A stretch of DNA of 64,000 nucleotides from Luteimonas yindakuii (GCF_004803715.2 NZ_CP039383.2:124001-188000), one strand, 5' to 3'. Counted from the stretch's first letter, positions 19,214 through 28,893 are shown. Notes: generated by a model not told the origin, from the sequence alone. Numbers and translations are program-made.

Positions 19214-20236
19214 ATGGTGTCGCGACCCCATGTCGCGGTGCTGGGCGCGGGCTCCTGGGGCACCGCGCTCGCCGCCCTGATCGCCCGCCATGACGTCCCC
19301 ACCGTGCTGTGGGGGCGCGATGCGCAGGCAGTCGAGGCGATCGACCGCGACCACGTCAACGCCCGCTACCTGCCCGGCATCGCGCTGCCGGACTCGCTGC
19401 GCGCCACCGCCGACCTCGGCCGCGCCCTCGACGGCGCCGGCCTGGTGCTGGTCGTGGTGCCGTCGCACGCCTTCGCCGAAACGCTGCGTGCGATCGCGCC
19501 GCTGCGCCCGGCAACAGCCGGCGTGGCGTGGGCGACCAAGGGCTTCGAGCCCGGCTCCGGACGCTTCCTGCACGAGGTGGCCGCCGACGTGCTCGGCGAT
19601 GACGTGCCGCTGGCGGTGGTGACCGGCCCGTCGTTCGCCAAGGAAGTCGCGCTGGGGCTGCCGACCGCGCTCACCGTGCATGCGCACGACGAGGCGTTCG
19701 CCGAGCAGGTGGCCGAGGTGCTGCACGGCCCGGCGTTCCGCGCCTACACCGGCACCGACATGAGCGGCGCCGAGCTCGGCGGCGCGATGAAGAACGTGCT
19801 GGCGGTGGCCACCGGCGTCGCCGACGGCATGGGCCTGGGCCTCAACGCCCGCGCCGGCCTGGTCACCCGCGGCCTCAACGAGATGCTGCGCCTCAACATG
19901 GCGATGGGCGGCCGCCCGGAAACCCTGATGGGCCTCGCCGGCCTCGGTGACCTGGTGCTGACCGCCACCGGCGATCTCTCGCGCAACCGCCGCCTCGGCC
20001 TCGCGCTCGGCCGCGGGCAGCCGCTGGAAGAAGCGGTGCGCGAAATCGGCCAGGTGGTGGAGTCGGTGCAGACCGCCGATGAAGTCATGCGGCTGGCCGA
20101 TCGCCATGGCGTCGACCTGCCGATCGCTGCCAACGTGCGTGACGTCCTGCATGGCGACATCACCCCCGCCGAAGGCGTGGCCCGCCTGATGGCCCGCGAG
20201 CGCAAGTCCGAGTACCCGGCGAAGCTGTTCGGCTGA
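19214..20236 (+). CDS. gpsA: glycerol-3-phosphate dehydrogenase [NAD(P)+]
   Basis: 340 residues. It reduces dihydroxyacetone phosphate to sn-glycerol 3-phosphate for phospholipid synthesis. The N-terminal Rossmann loop [13 protein letters not shown] is followed by [17 protein letters not shown], the substrate-site segment [15 protein letters not shown], the catalytic lysine region [14 protein letters not shown] and [22 protein letters not shown] 19214 is 3 bp past secB, so the two genes are likely co-transcribed. Confidence 0.96.
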   Translation: MVSRPHVAVLGAGSWGTALAALIARHDVPTVLWGRDAQAVEAIDRDHVNARYLPGIALPDSLRATADLGRALDGAGLVLVVVPSHAFAETLRAIAPLRPATAGVAWATKGFEPGSGRFLHEVAADVLGDDVPLAVVTGPSFAKEVALGLPTALTVHAHDEAFAEQVAEVLHGPAFRAYTGTDMSGAELGGAMKNVLAVATGVADGMGLGLNARAGLVTRGLNEMLRLNMAMGGRPETLMGLAGLGDLVLTATGDLSRNRRLGLALGRGQPLEEAVREIGQVVESVQTADEVMRLADRHGVDLPIAANVRDVLHGDITPAEGVARLMARERKSEYPAKLFG

Positions 20237-20324
20237 GTCAGTGCCGCATTTCCCCGGAGCCCGTGGGCAGGCGCCACGGAGCGGGCTTCTGTCCGCTTGG
20301 ACGAACGCTGGTTCGCGTCCCCGT

Positions 20325-20765
20325 TGGCCCACCGCGGCCACAGGGGGATGCCCAGCCGGATATCTCCGCGTCCTGCTCCCACATCCGGCCGCCGGCCATC
20401 CATGGCCGACTCTGGACATCCCCCTGCGTCCGCGGCGGGCGCCGACCTGTCGTCGCGTCGGGAAGAAGATCAACGGCGAAGAAGCGTCAGGCCGTCGTGG
20501 CAATCGACGACGTCGGCTGAGCCGCTGTTGGTCTGCCGGACCGGACGAACGCCTGAGTGTGGTTGGTTGCAGCGGCTCCTGCGGCAACCGTTCCTGCTCT
20601 CCGTGCCGAAGCCGACGAAGGTCCGAGCCCGTCGCGTGCACTGGGGGGTGTGCGGACAGCCGGCCATGGATGGCCGGCGGCCGGCCGTGGTAGCTGGACG
20701 CGGACTCCGGCCGGGGGAGCACACCCCCCGGTGTGCGCGGCGGGCAGCGCGGACCACAACGGAGC
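20325..20765. repeat. paired-palindrome element, copy 2
   Basis: Arm A about 20325-20465, arm B about 20625-20765, spacer about 160 bp. Arm A is near-identical to arm A of copy 1 over more than 100 bp (shared GGATATCTCCGCGTCCTGC). It fills most of the 719-bp gap between gpsA and the Ax21-like gene. The spacer contains CGTCGTCGCGTCGG and GTGCCGAAGCCGACGAA, also found in copies 3 and 4. Confidence 0.9.
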
Positions 20766-20834
20766 CGCTCGGGCGCGCTCGAGCAGTCCAGCCGTCTGTC
20801 GATCGCCCCGGACGCCGGACCTGGGGACAGGAAC

Positions 20835-20865
20835 AAAAAAAGACCCGGCCGTTGCCGGCCGGGTC
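20835..20865 (-). terminator. rho-independent terminator of the Ax21-like gene
   Basis: Read on the minus strand, GACCCGGCCGGCAACGGCCG... folds into a 10-bp stem with a 4-base loop and is followed by seven T residues (20835-20841). It lies 90 bp past the stop of the Ax21-like gene. Confidence 0.88.
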
Positions 20866-20955
20866 GAACGTCGCATATCGGGGGAGAGAGAGATCTTGCG
20901 ACGTGTCCCGCGGGTCGGGGAGGGAGCTCCCGCGGGGTATTGCTCCTGACGGGGC

Positions 20956-21540
20956 TTACCAGGTGAAGCGCGGGCCGACGAACCACTGGGTATCGCCGCC
21001 GGCGAACTTGACGTCGCCGGACACGCCCCAGTTCGGGGTGAACTTCCACTGCGCACCGAGGCGGCCGTAGAAGTCGTCGCCGTAGAAGTTGCCGAAGTCC
21101 TCGTAACCGGCCATCGCATAGCCTTCGAGCTGCGGCGCCAGCGCGCCGCGCAGGCCGACTTCGACGCTGTAGCCGTCCGGCGCGTAATCGTTGCCGAAGA
21201 TGTCGCGGCCGGCGTCGAACTTCTCGTAGGCCACCCGGGTCACCAGGTCGGCATTGGGCGAAATGGCGTGGTTGTAGCCGATGCCGATGCGCCACTCGTC
21301 GAAGTCGACCGGGGTGTTGTCGACGTCCTGCCGCTGGAAGCCGCCGAACACATGGAAGTTCGGGTGGAACGCGACCGAGCCCCGCGCGGCGGCGCCGTCG
21401 GCATCGAGGTCCGCATTGGTGGCGATGTAGCCGCCTTCGACGTAGTTGTAGGACAGCGCGGATGCCGACTGCGCCGAGGCGGCGAACGGCAGGGCGGCGG
21501 TCAGGCCGAGGGCGAGCAGGGAAGCCTTGGTTCGGGACAT
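20956..21540 (-). CDS. Ax21-family outer membrane beta-barrel protein
   Basis: 194 residues with a Sec signal peptide (ALGLTAALPFAASAQ, cleaved after Ala-Gln region). The mature start LSYNYVEGGYIATN is the hallmark of the Ax21 family of Xanthomonadaceae. The rest is alternating beta strands with aromatic girdle residues, and the last residue is an aromatic (PRFTW), as required for BAM insertion. Ax21 was once proposed as a secreted immune elicitor/quorum signal, but those reports were withdrawn; it is best treated as a small outer membrane porin-like protein. The start is ATG 21540; a longer frame to 21636 lacks a signal peptide. Confidence 0.88.
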   Translation of the reverse strand: MSRTKASLLALGLTAALPFAASAQSASALSYNYVEGGYIATNADLDADGAAARGSVAFHPNFHVFGGFQRQDVDNTPVDFDEWRIGIGYNHAISPNADLVTRVAYEKFDAGRDIFGNDYAPDGYSVEVGLRGALAPQLEGYAMAGYEDFGNFYGDDFYGRLGAQWKFTPNWGVSGDVKFAGGDTQWFVGPRFTW

Positions 21541-21836
21541 TCGGAGCGCCTTCTGGTTTGGGTTGTCGGCTGTATAGGGCCGGCCCGGGAGGGCGGGAGG
21601 GAGGGAGCGCGAATCCAGACGAACGAACTTGCGCACCGCCTCCCGGGCCGGTGGACGTCATTTTGCTGACCAGGGGCCAACACACCCTGAATTGTGAACG
21701 GGGGAGTACAGGAACTTTTCCCGGATCGTTCAGTCGCGGCCGCGCGTTTACTCACGGACGCCCGACAGCACGAAGGCAAGACTGACGTCCGGGCCGCGAT
21801 GGTGGCCCATCGGAGCGTCCACCCCCGGAGTTACCC

Positions 21837-22664
21837 ATGCATCGTCTCTGCTGCCCCGCGCTCCTTGCCCTTGCCCTGTCCGCGTGCGGCGGCGGCGACA
21901 CCGAATCGGCGGTGGACACGCCCGGCGCGCAGGAGTCGCCCAAGACGCGGGTGCTGGAGGCCGGCGCCGCGCTGCTGCAGGACAAGCCACCGATCGATGC
22001 GATCAACGCCTACCTCGACGGCTTCCACTTCTACAGTGGCCGCATGCAGGCGCAGATGGAAGCCCATCACTACTGTTCGCACCTCAACGAGGACGTGATC
22101 CAGTGCGTGATCTACGACGGCAACGTCGGCGACGCCAAGCTGATGGGCGTGGAGTACATCGTCAGCGAGCGGTTGTTCGCCGGCCTGCCGGAGAGCGAGA
22201 AGCCGCTCTGGCACAGCCACTCGTACGAGGTGAAGTCGGGCACCCTGGTCGCGCCGGGCATTCCGGAAATGGCCGAGGACGAGTTGATGGAGAAGCTGGT
22301 CGGCACCTACGGCAAGACCTGGCACACCTGGCATACCGACCTCGACAAGGAGCTGCCGTACGGGGTGCCGCAGCTGATGATGGGCTTCACCGCCGACGGC
22401 CAGGCCGATCCCGCCATGATCGTCGCGCGGGACGAGCGCATCGGCGTCGACAGCCAAGCCAAGCGCGAGCGCCGCGCCGAGATCGCCGCCCCGCCGGTGC
22501 TGCCGGGGGCGAATGCGTGGGAGCAGGGCGAGGTGATCCAGCTCGACGATCCCACCGGGCACGAGCACGGGCGCGGTGACGTGGCCGCGCCTGCCGGGAC
22601 TGATGCCGCGGAGCGCAATGCGAGTTCGCAGACGGGTGGCGAGGACGCTACGCCTGTGGAGTGA
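21837..22664 (+). CDS. DUF1264 (OBAP-like) lipoprotein
   Basis: 275 residues. Lipoprotein signal MHRLCCPALLALALSACGGG, then a DUF1264 domain recognised by HHYCSHLNEDVIQCVIYD, LMGVEYIVSE, LWHSHSYEVKSGTLVAPG and LVGTYGKTWHTWHTD. The plant homologues are oil-body-associated proteins (OBAP); bacterial members have no known role. The C-terminal 70 residues are low-complexity and hydrophilic. It is divergent from the Ax21-like gene and converges on mpg with a 27-bp gap. The 296-bp space upstream holds only promoter-type sequence. Confidence 0.82.
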   Translation: MHRLCCPALLALALSACGGGDTESAVDTPGAQESPKTRVLEAGAALLQDKPPIDAINAYLDGFHFYSGRMQAQMEAHHYCSHLNEDVIQCVIYDGNVGDAKLMGVEYIVSERLFAGLPESEKPLWHSHSYEVKSGTLVAPGIPEMAEDELMEKLVGTYGKTWHTWHTDLDKELPYGVPQLMMGFTADGQADPAMIVARDERIGVDSQAKRERRAEIAAPPVLPGANAWEQGEVIQLDDPTGHEHGRGDVAAPAGTDAAERNASSQTGGEDATPVE

Positions 22665-22691
22665 TGCGATCCGTTCGCGATGTTTGGCGCG

Positions 22692-23330
22692 TCACTTCAG
22701 TGGCGTTCGCCGCTTCGACGGATGCGGCCGCCACGCCGGCACATGCGGATGACCGGGCACGTGCCAGCGCCAGTGGAAGTCGATGGCCTGGCTGATGCCG
22801 ATGCGCGGACCCACTGCAGGCGTGTCGGGCGGTGACGTGCCGTCATCGACGATGGCGAGGCCGCGGTCCGGGGCCACCAGATCGGCGCCGTCGAACTCGC
22901 CGGTGATGCCCATCGCCTGCGAAAGCTTGCCGGGGCCGTTGGCGAGGTCGCGGTCGCGGCGCGCGCCCGGACGCGCGCTGCGGATCAGGTCGAGGCCCTG
23001 GAGAGGCTCGATCGCGCGCAGCAGCACGCCGGCGCCCTGGCCGACGTCGCCGCAGACTGCATTGCTGCCCCAGTGCATGCCATAGGTGAAGTAGACATAC
23101 AGGTGCCCGGGCTCGCCGAACATGGTGGCGTTGCGGCGCGTCGGGCCGCGGTGCGAATGCGCGGCAGGATCCTCGCTGCCGGCATAGGCCTCGACCTCGA
23201 CGATGCGACCGGCGCGGCCGTCGTCGCGCACGAGGATCTTGTTGAGCAGCTGCGGTGCCACTTCGGTGGGATGACGGCGGTAGAAGTCGCGTGGCAGCAG
23301 TGTCCAGTGCGCGGGCAGCGGGATGGGCAT
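22692..23330 (-). CDS. mpg: DNA-3-methyladenine glycosylase (AAG/MPG type)
   Basis: 212 residues. It excises alkylated purines from DNA. Family motifs: the catalytic stretch GRIVEVEAYAGSEDPAAHS with the base-activating glutamate, then RRNATMFGEPGHLYVYFTYG, AVCGDVGQGAGVLLRAIEP and NGPGKLSQAMGI. This is the eukaryotic-type AAG fold also found in many bacteria. ATG 23330 begins MPIPLPAH; the longer frame upstream runs through a repeat element and is spurious. Confidence 0.92.
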   Translation of the reverse strand: MPIPLPAHWTLLPRDFYRRHPTEVAPQLLNKILVRDDGRAGRIVEVEAYAGSEDPAAHSHRGPTRRNATMFGEPGHLYVYFTYGMHWGSNAVCGDVGQGAGVLLRAIEPLQGLDLIRSARPGARRDRDLANGPGKLSQAMGITGEFDGADLVAPDRGLAIVDDGTSPPDTPAVGPRIGISQAIDFHWRWHVPGHPHVPAWRPHPSKRRTPLK

Positions 23331-23490
23331 GTCGGTCCTGTACGGGTGTTGCGGGCAGCTTGCGCAGAGGCGGGTGGCTGCGAGGTCAACGTGGCAATGG
23401 CGGTAGAGCGGATAGGTGCATTGCGCATGCGGGTAGGACGGCCCGGGTTTGGGGGGATGGGCGATCCGACGTGATCCGGCGCCCGGGGGC

Positions 23491-23930
23491 TTCGTTGTAA
23501 TGCGCGCTGCCCGCCTCGTGCACCGGGGGGTGTGCTCCCCCGGCCGGAGTCCGCGTCCAGCTACCACGGCCGGCCGCCGGCCATCCATGGCCGGCTGGGA
23601 CCACACCCCCCGGTGCACGCGACGGGCTCATGTGTCCGCGGGCTTCGGCACGGGGAGCAGGGGCGATTCGCCGAATTGCGGTAACGGCTACGCCTGGCGT
23701 GTTCGTCTGCGTCGGCGTGCAATCAACAGCGGCCGCAGCTGAAGTCGTCGAGGTTCTAACGACTCGAGGTTCTTTGCCGTTGCTCTTCATCCCGACGCGA
23801 CGACAGCTCGGAGCCCGCCGCGGACGCAGGGGGGTGTCCAGAGCCGGCCATGGATGGCCGGCGGCCGGATGTGGCAGCAGAACGCGGAGATATCCGGCTG
23901 GGCATCCCCCTGTGGCCGTGGTGGTCGGCG
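23491..23930. repeat. paired-palindrome element, copy 3 (reverse orientation)
   Basis: The order is inverted relative to the other copies: arm B complement at about 23491-23632, then arm A complement at about 23791-23930. Arm sequences and the spacer motif CCGACGCGACGACAGC match copy 2 after reverse-complementing. It occupies most of the 734-bp gap between mpg and the DUF6122 gene; nothing else is visible there. Confidence 0.9.
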
Positions 23931-24064
23931 CGGCTCCCCGAAGGACGTCTGTCCCAACGGGATTCGCCCATGCCATGCGTCGAGCGGATTCGTGCTGCCG
24001 GTCGTGTCCGGCGAACCGACGGACACTGCGATGATGGTGTCCGCTGTCCGCTTACAACATCGCC

Positions 24065-24385
24065 ATGCCCGACTTCGAACTGCGACCGATCCTCCATCTG
24101 CTGCTGCACGTGCTGGTGCCGCTGGCGGTGGCGCGCATCGTGTGGCCGGCGCATTGGCGGCGCGCGGCGGCGTGGATGCTGGCCGGCTGGCTGATCGACA
24201 TCGACCATCTGCTGGCGGAGCCGATCTATGCGCCCGGGCGCTGCAGCATCGGCTTCCATCCGTTGCACACCTGGCCTGCGGTGGGTGTCTACACCGCGTT
24301 GCTGGTGCCGCGACGCACGCGCTGGTTCGGCACCGGCCTGCTGATCCACATCGCGCTCGACGCGATCGACTGCGTGCTGATGTGA
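24065..24385 (+). CDS. DUF6122-like small membrane protein
   Basis: 106 residues with three or four hydrophobic segments (LLLHVLVPLAVARIVWP, AAAWMLAGWLIDIDHLL, GVYTALLVP, TGLLIHIALDAIDCVLM). Conserved histidines and aspartates lie next to membranes: LLLHVLVP, DIDHLL, GFHPLHTWP and HIALDAIDC. This resembles membrane-bound metal-dependent hydrolases of the YdjM/DUF457 type in miniature. The DUF6122 label is from memory of the pattern and is tentative. It is convergent with trmL, only 3 bp apart. Confidence 0.7.
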   Translation: MPDFELRPILHLLLHVLVPLAVARIVWPAHWRRAAAWMLAGWLIDIDHLLAEPIYAPGRCSIGFHPLHTWPAVGVYTALLVPRRTRWFGTGLLIHIALDAIDCVLM

Positions 24386-24388
24386 CGC

Positions 24389-24853
24389 TCAGCCGGCGCC
24401 GGCGAAGCCGTGCTGGCGCCAGGCTTCGAACACCAGCACCGCCACCGCGTTCGACAGGTTGAGGCTGCGATTGTCCGGTCGCATCGGCAGCCGCAGCCGT
24501 TGCGCGTCGGGAAGGCCGGCCAGCACGCCGTCGGGCAGGCCGCGGGTCTCCGGACCGAACAGGAAGGCATCGTCGGCTTCGAAGCGCACCTGGTCGTGGC
24601 GCGTGCTGTTGCGGGTGGACAGCGCGAACAGCCGCGGCGGTGCGATCGCCGCGAGCGCGGCGTCGAGCGAATCGTGGACCCTGAGCGTCGCGTACTCGTG
24701 GTAATCCAGCCCCGCACGACGCAGCTGGCGGTCGTCGAGGTCGAAGCCCAGCGGGCGGATCAGGTGCAATCGCGCGCCGGTGTTGGCGCACAGGCGGATC
24801 ACGTTGCCGGTGTTGGGCGGGATCTCGGGCTGGTAGAGCAGGACGTCGAACAT
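24389..24853 (-). CDS. trmL: tRNA (cytidine(34)-2'-O)-methyltransferase
   Basis: 154 residues, the length of TrmL/YibK, the smallest SPOUT methyltransferase. It 2'-O-methylates the wobble base of certain leucine tRNAs. Motifs: the N-terminal PEIPPNTGNVIRLCANTG, then FGPETRGLP and the knotted C-terminal SLNLSNAVAVLVFEAWRQ that holds SAM. The start is ATG 24853; an SDR gene begins further upstream on the same strand (52 bp gap). Confidence 0.94.
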   Translation of the reverse strand: MFDVLLYQPEIPPNTGNVIRLCANTGARLHLIRPLGFDLDDRQLRRAGLDYHEYATLRVHDSLDAALAAIAPPRLFALSTRNSTRHDQVRFEADDAFLFGPETRGLPDGVLAGLPDAQRLRLPMRPDNRSLNLSNAVAVLVFEAWRQHGFAGAG

Positions 24854-24905
24854 GCGTGGGATCGCCGGCGGGGGCGCAAGTGTCGCACCCCGTCGGTGGC
24901 CGGAG

Positions 24906-25619
24906 TCACCAGGGAATCGGCGCGCCCTGCCAGTCGAAGAAGCTGCCGGAGTCGGTCATCGCCAACCGTTCGATCTGCGCCAGCAGGCCGGCAACCGCGT
25001 CTGCGGTGGCGACTTCGGCGTCGGCACCGCCCATTTCGGTGCGCACCCAGCCCGGGCTCACCGCGACCACCACGATGTCGTGCGGCGAAAGTGCCTGCGC
25101 CAGCAGCACCGTGACCATGTTGAGCGCGGCCTTGCTGATCGCATAGCTGGGAGTGCCGAAGCGCCGGGTCAGTGCGATCGCACCGATGCGCGAGGACATG
25201 TTCACCACGCGCGCGCCGTCGGCAAGCTGCGGCGCCAGCGTCTGCGTCAGCAGCAACGGGCCGGCCGCATTGGTGCGGAAGCTGTGTTCGAGGGTGTCGA
25301 GCCCGAGCTCGCCGAAACGTTCGCCGGAATGCAGCACGCCGGCGTTGTTGATCAGCAGGTCGATACGCACGTCGTCGCCGACGGCAAGCGGCAGTTCGCG
25401 GGCGAGTTCGGCATGCGTGCGCGGCTGGGTGATGTCGAGCGGCAGCACATGCAGGCGGCCCGGGTATTCGCCGGCCAGCGTGTTGAGCGCGGTGGCCTTG
25501 CCGGGCTGGCGTGCAGTGGCGACGACGCGGTCGCCGCGCGCGAGCAGCTGGCGGGTGAATTCCAGGCCGATGCCGCGGTTGGCGCCGGTGACGAGACAGA
25601 TGCGGGTGCGGGTGCTCAT
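24906..25619 (-). CDS. SDR-family oxidoreductase
   Basis: 237 residues. Classical short-chain dehydrogenase: cofactor loop TGANRGIGLEF, NNAGVL, active-site tyrosine and lysine in SYAISKAALN, and SPGWVRTEMGG after the active site. An arginine (ATARQPGK) after strand 2 suggests NADP(H). The pattern is near the C-factor/YbbO-like clade of unknown substrate. ATG 25619 is preferred over the one at 25637. It lies upstream of trmL on the same strand. Confidence 0.85.
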   Translation of the reverse strand: MSTRTRICLVTGANRGIGLEFTRQLLARGDRVVATARQPGKATALNTLAGEYPGRLHVLPLDITQPRTHAELARELPLAVGDDVRIDLLINNAGVLHSGERFGELGLDTLEHSFRTNAAGPLLLTQTLAPQLADGARVVNMSSRIGAIALTRRFGTPSYAISKAALNMVTVLLAQALSPHDIVVVAVSPGWVRTEMGGADAEVATADAVAGLLAQIERLAMTDSGSFFDWQGAPIPW

Positions 25620-25892
25620 GCCGCCAGCATGCACCACGCGCGGCCGCGATGGCTTGCAGCGAGCCGATCCACAACGGCCCCGGGACGTCGTAACAAAAAA
25701 CGAATCTCCCGTTCAACAGGGCGCCATCTCTGCCGTCCAGGCTGTGCGCGTCCGTCAGGGGTGCGCCATACGCGCCAGGTCAGGCCGTCCAGGGAAGGGA
25801 GGCGTGCAGTTCCGTCGCCCCTGGACCCGCCACCACCACGTTCGCCCGACACCCGGCGTTGCCGGCGGCGTGCGTCCCTCCCAGGAAGCCCG

Positions 25893-28877
25893 ATGTACAA
25901 GACCACGACTCTCGCCACGGCCCTTGCCCTGGCCATGGCCATGCATGCCCAGGCGCACGCCCGGACCACGTCCACTCCGGCCGTTGCCGTCGCCAGCCTG
26001 CAGGGCTCACATGCCGATACCGGTTCGATCAACGGCGTAGTCACGGACGCCGGCCGCGGCGGGTATCTCGCCGGCGCCGAAGTCCGCATCTCCGGCCTTG
26101 ACGTGGTCGCAGTGACCGGTTCGGATGGCCGCTTCGCCCTGCACCGTGTGCCGGCCGGTCGCCACGAACTGCGGGTGAGCTACGTCGGTCGCCCCGACCG
26201 GACCCACGTCGTCGACGTGGTGGCGGGGCAGGCCAGCAACGCGCGGATCGATGTCTCCGCCGCCCGCGACGCCACCGACCTCGATGCGGTCGTGGTGCGC
26301 GCCCAGCCGATCGCGGAATCCGAGTACGCGGCGCTGCAGGCGCAGCGTGCGTCGACCTCGCTGGTCAACGTGGTGGCTGCCGACTCGATCGGCCGCTTCC
26401 CCGACCAGAACGTCGCCGCCGCGCTCAGCCGCCTGCCGGGCATCGCGGTGGAGCGCGACCAGGGCCAGGAGCGCTACGTCAACCTGCGCGGCGCGCCCGC
26501 GCGCTGGACCACCATCGCCTTCGACGGCGTCAACGTGATCAGCCCCGCCGGCCGCACCGCGCGCCTGGACACCATCCCGTCGTCGATCGCCAGCCAGGTC
26601 GTCGCCCGCAAGGCGATCACCGCGGCCATGCCCAGTGAGACGCTGGCCGGCAACATCGACATCATCACCCGCAGCCCGTTCGACTACGAAGGCCTGAAGG
26701 TCGGCGCCGACGTCGGCATCGGCTACAACGACCTCGGCGGCGGCAGGCAGTACAACTGGGGCGGCTTCCTCTCCAGCAAGTTCGCCGACGACCGCTTCGG
26801 CGTGCTGGTCTCGGCCTCGAAGTATTCGCGCGACATGGTCACCGACAACTTCGAGTCGGATCCGGAAGTGGCCGCCGAGGACCAGGAGCCGGGCGGCGAC
26901 GAACGCGTGTGGTTCGACGCCCACCAGAACAAGCTCTACCGCCTGACCCGCGAGAACGAGTCGGTCAGCGGCCGCCTTGAGTTCCGGCCCAGCGACGATC
27001 ACCACTTCTTCCTGAGCTCGATCCATACCGAGTTCAGCGACCACGAGCTGCGCAACGCCATCGAGTTCGACTTCGATGCCAACGCCGTGCGCACCTCCGA
27101 CACGCGCCCGCAGGCCGTGGCCCAGCGCACGGGATATGCGGATGTCCGCACCGGCAACACGCCGTGGCAGGGCACCGTGTACGGCGTGGAGATGGACAGC
27201 ACGCAGAACATCAACGACAGCGTGCAGAGCATCTTCACCACCACCCTCGGTGGCGACCAGAACCTCGGCGACTGGCGTGCCCGCTGGCGCCTGAACTACA
27301 CCGAGGCGGAACAGAAGTCCGGCCCGTCTTTCAACTCCACCTGGGTCAGCCCGTCGGAGCGCACCCTGCGCCCGACCGTGGACTACGACTTCAGCAACCG
27401 CAGCCTGCACCGGGTCACGCTGTACGACACCATCCGCAATCCGGACGGTTCGTTCTCCAAGGGCAACCTCAAGCGCTCGCTGGATTCGCACGACTACAAC
27501 TTCGTCAGCGTCGTCACCAACAGCGGCAAGGCGGTCACCGACTCCTACAGCACGCGCCTGGACCTGTTCCGCGAGACCGAGCTGTTCGGCCGCCCCACCG
27601 AGCTGCAGTTCGGCGTGCAGTACGACGACCGCACCAAGGAGAACAACCAGACCCGCTACGCGATCACCGCGGCGCAGCTGACGGCGATGGGCATCGCGCA
27701 TCCGGCGATGGCCGACTTCGCTTCCGACAAGCCCTACCAGGGAGCGCTGCCGCTGGGTTACAGCTTCCGCTACCACGACGAAGACCGCGCGCGTGCGCTG
27801 CTCGACGGCCTGCGTTCGCAGGGTGCCGGCGGCTTCGACGACGGCGTGGTGATGGACAACTGGTACAACGTGCAGGAGCGGATCGGCGCGGTCTACGGCA
27901 TGGCCACCAGCCACTTCGACTGGGGCAACGTCGTCGCCGGCGTGCGTGGCGAGTACACCCGCAACCAGTCGTCCGCCAATGCCGAGGACGACAGCGGCTA
28001 CCGGCGGATCACCGTCAGGGAAAGCGGCGTCGATTTCTTCCCCAGCGTGCACGTCAACTGGGACCTCAACGACGAAATGAAGCTGCGCTTCTCCGCCAAC
28101 ACCGGTGCCGCGCGCCCCGACTACACCGACCTGCGGCCCAACTTCTCGATCAGCGACGACGAGCAGGAGATCGACGGCGGCAACCCCTACGCGGAGACCG
28201 AGAAGTCGATGGGGCTGGATGCCTACTTCGAGTGGTACATGCGGCCACAGGGTTTCTTCTCCGCCGGCGTGTACTACAAGAAGCTGCGCGACGTGCTGTT
28301 CGACGTCGAGCTGCCGCGCTTCGGCAACGACGACCTCGACGTGCCCGGCTTCGACCGCTCGCAGTACACCTACTTCACCCTCGCCAACGGTGGCGATGGC
28401 CACATCCGCGGCCTGGAGCTGGCGTACTCGCAGGGCTTCTCGCCGCTCGCCGACCGCCTGGACCTGCCGCTGTGGGTCGGCGACTTCGGCGTCACCGCCA
28501 ACGTGACCTTCAACGACAGCGAGGCGACCACGCCGGACGGCCGCAAGGTGTCCCTGCCGGGCGCTTCCGATCTGATCTACAACACCTCGCTCTACTACGA
28601 GGCGCACGGACTGTCGGCACGGCTGAGCTGGCAGTACCGCACCGAGTGGATCGACGGCATCGGCGACGGCGACGTCATGGGCGATGCGTACTGGGATGAT
28701 GTCGGCCGCCTCGACTTCTCGATGCGCTATGCCTTCAACGACAACGTCGAGATGTACCTCGACGCCAACAACCTGCTCAACGAGCCCGGCATCCGCTACC
28801 AGGGCAACCGCCAGCGCACCACCGAGTACGAGCGCTTCGGCAAGCGCTTCATGATCGGCGTGCGGATGAACTTCTGA
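25893..28877 (+). CDS. TonB-dependent receptor with carboxypeptidase-like N-terminal domain
   Basis: 994 residues. A signal peptide (to about AQAHA) is followed by a carboxypeptidase-regulatory-like beta-sandwich (about 45-125; GVVTDAGRGGYLAGAEVRI). A plug domain comes next (FPDQNVAAALSRLPGIAVE ... NLRGAP ... SETLAGNIDIITRSPF), then a large 22-strand type barrel ending in the membrane-insertion signal MIGVRMNF. This is the TonB-dependent transporter subfamily common in Xanthomonadaceae and often used for glycans or phosphorylated compounds. It converges with an alkaline phosphatase across a shared terminator, hinting at phosphate-ester uptake, which is inference. AGGAAG precedes ATG 25893. 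Confidence 0.92.
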   Translation: MYKTTTLATALALAMAMHAQAHARTTSTPAVAVASLQGSHADTGSINGVVTDAGRGGYLAGAEVRISGLDVVAVTGSDGRFALHRVPAGRHELRVSYVGRPDRTHVVDVVAGQASNARIDVSAARDATDLDAVVVRAQPIAESEYAALQAQRASTSLVNVVAADSIGRFPDQNVAAALSRLPGIAVERDQGQERYVNLRGAPARWTTIAFDGVNVISPAGRTARLDTIPSSIASQVVARKAITAAMPSETLAGNIDIITRSPFDYEGLKVGADVGIGYNDLGGGRQYNWGGFLSSKFADDRFGVLVSASKYSRDMVTDNFESDPEVAAEDQEPGGDERVWFDAHQNKLYRLTRENESVSGRLEFRPSDDHHFFLSSIHTEFSDHELRNAIEFDFDANAVRTSDTRPQAVAQRTGYADVRTGNTPWQGTVYGVEMDSTQNINDSVQSIFTTTLGGDQNLGDWRARWRLNYTEAEQKSGPSFNSTWVSPSERTLRPTVDYDFSNRSLHRVTLYDTIRNPDGSFSKGNLKRSLDSHDYNFVSVVTNSGKAVTDSYSTRLDLFRETELFGRPTELQFGVQYDDRTKENNQTRYAITAAQLTAMGIAHPAMADFASDKPYQGALPLGYSFRYHDEDRARALLDGLRSQGAGGFDDGVVMDNWYNVQERIGAVYGMATSHFDWGNVVAGVRGEYTRNQSSANAEDDSGYRRITVRESGVDFFPSVHVNWDLNDEMKLRFSANTGAARPDYTDLRPNFSISDDEQEIDGGNPYAETEKSMGLDAYFEWYMRPQGFFSAGVYYKKLRDVLFDVELPRFGNDDLDVPGFDRSQYTYFTLANGGDGHIRGLELAYSQGFSPLADRLDLPLWVGDFGVTANVTFNDSEATTPDGRKVSLPGASDLIYNTSLYYEAHGLSARLSWQYRTEWIDGIGDGDVMGDAYWDDVGRLDFSMRYAFNDNVEMYLDANNLLNEPGIRYQGNRQRTTEYERFGKRFMIGVRMNF

Positions 28878-28893
28878 CCGCGGGCAGACCACG

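Noticed and set aside
18596..21685. 1029-codon open frame on the minus strand
   Set aside because: It spans secB, gpsA and a repeat element antisense; the real minus-strand gene here is the 194-residue Ax21-like protein in another frame.
26007..28892. 961-codon minus-strand frame opposite the TonB receptor
   Set aside because: Complement of a high-GC gene; valine/alanine/arginine-rich with no domain.
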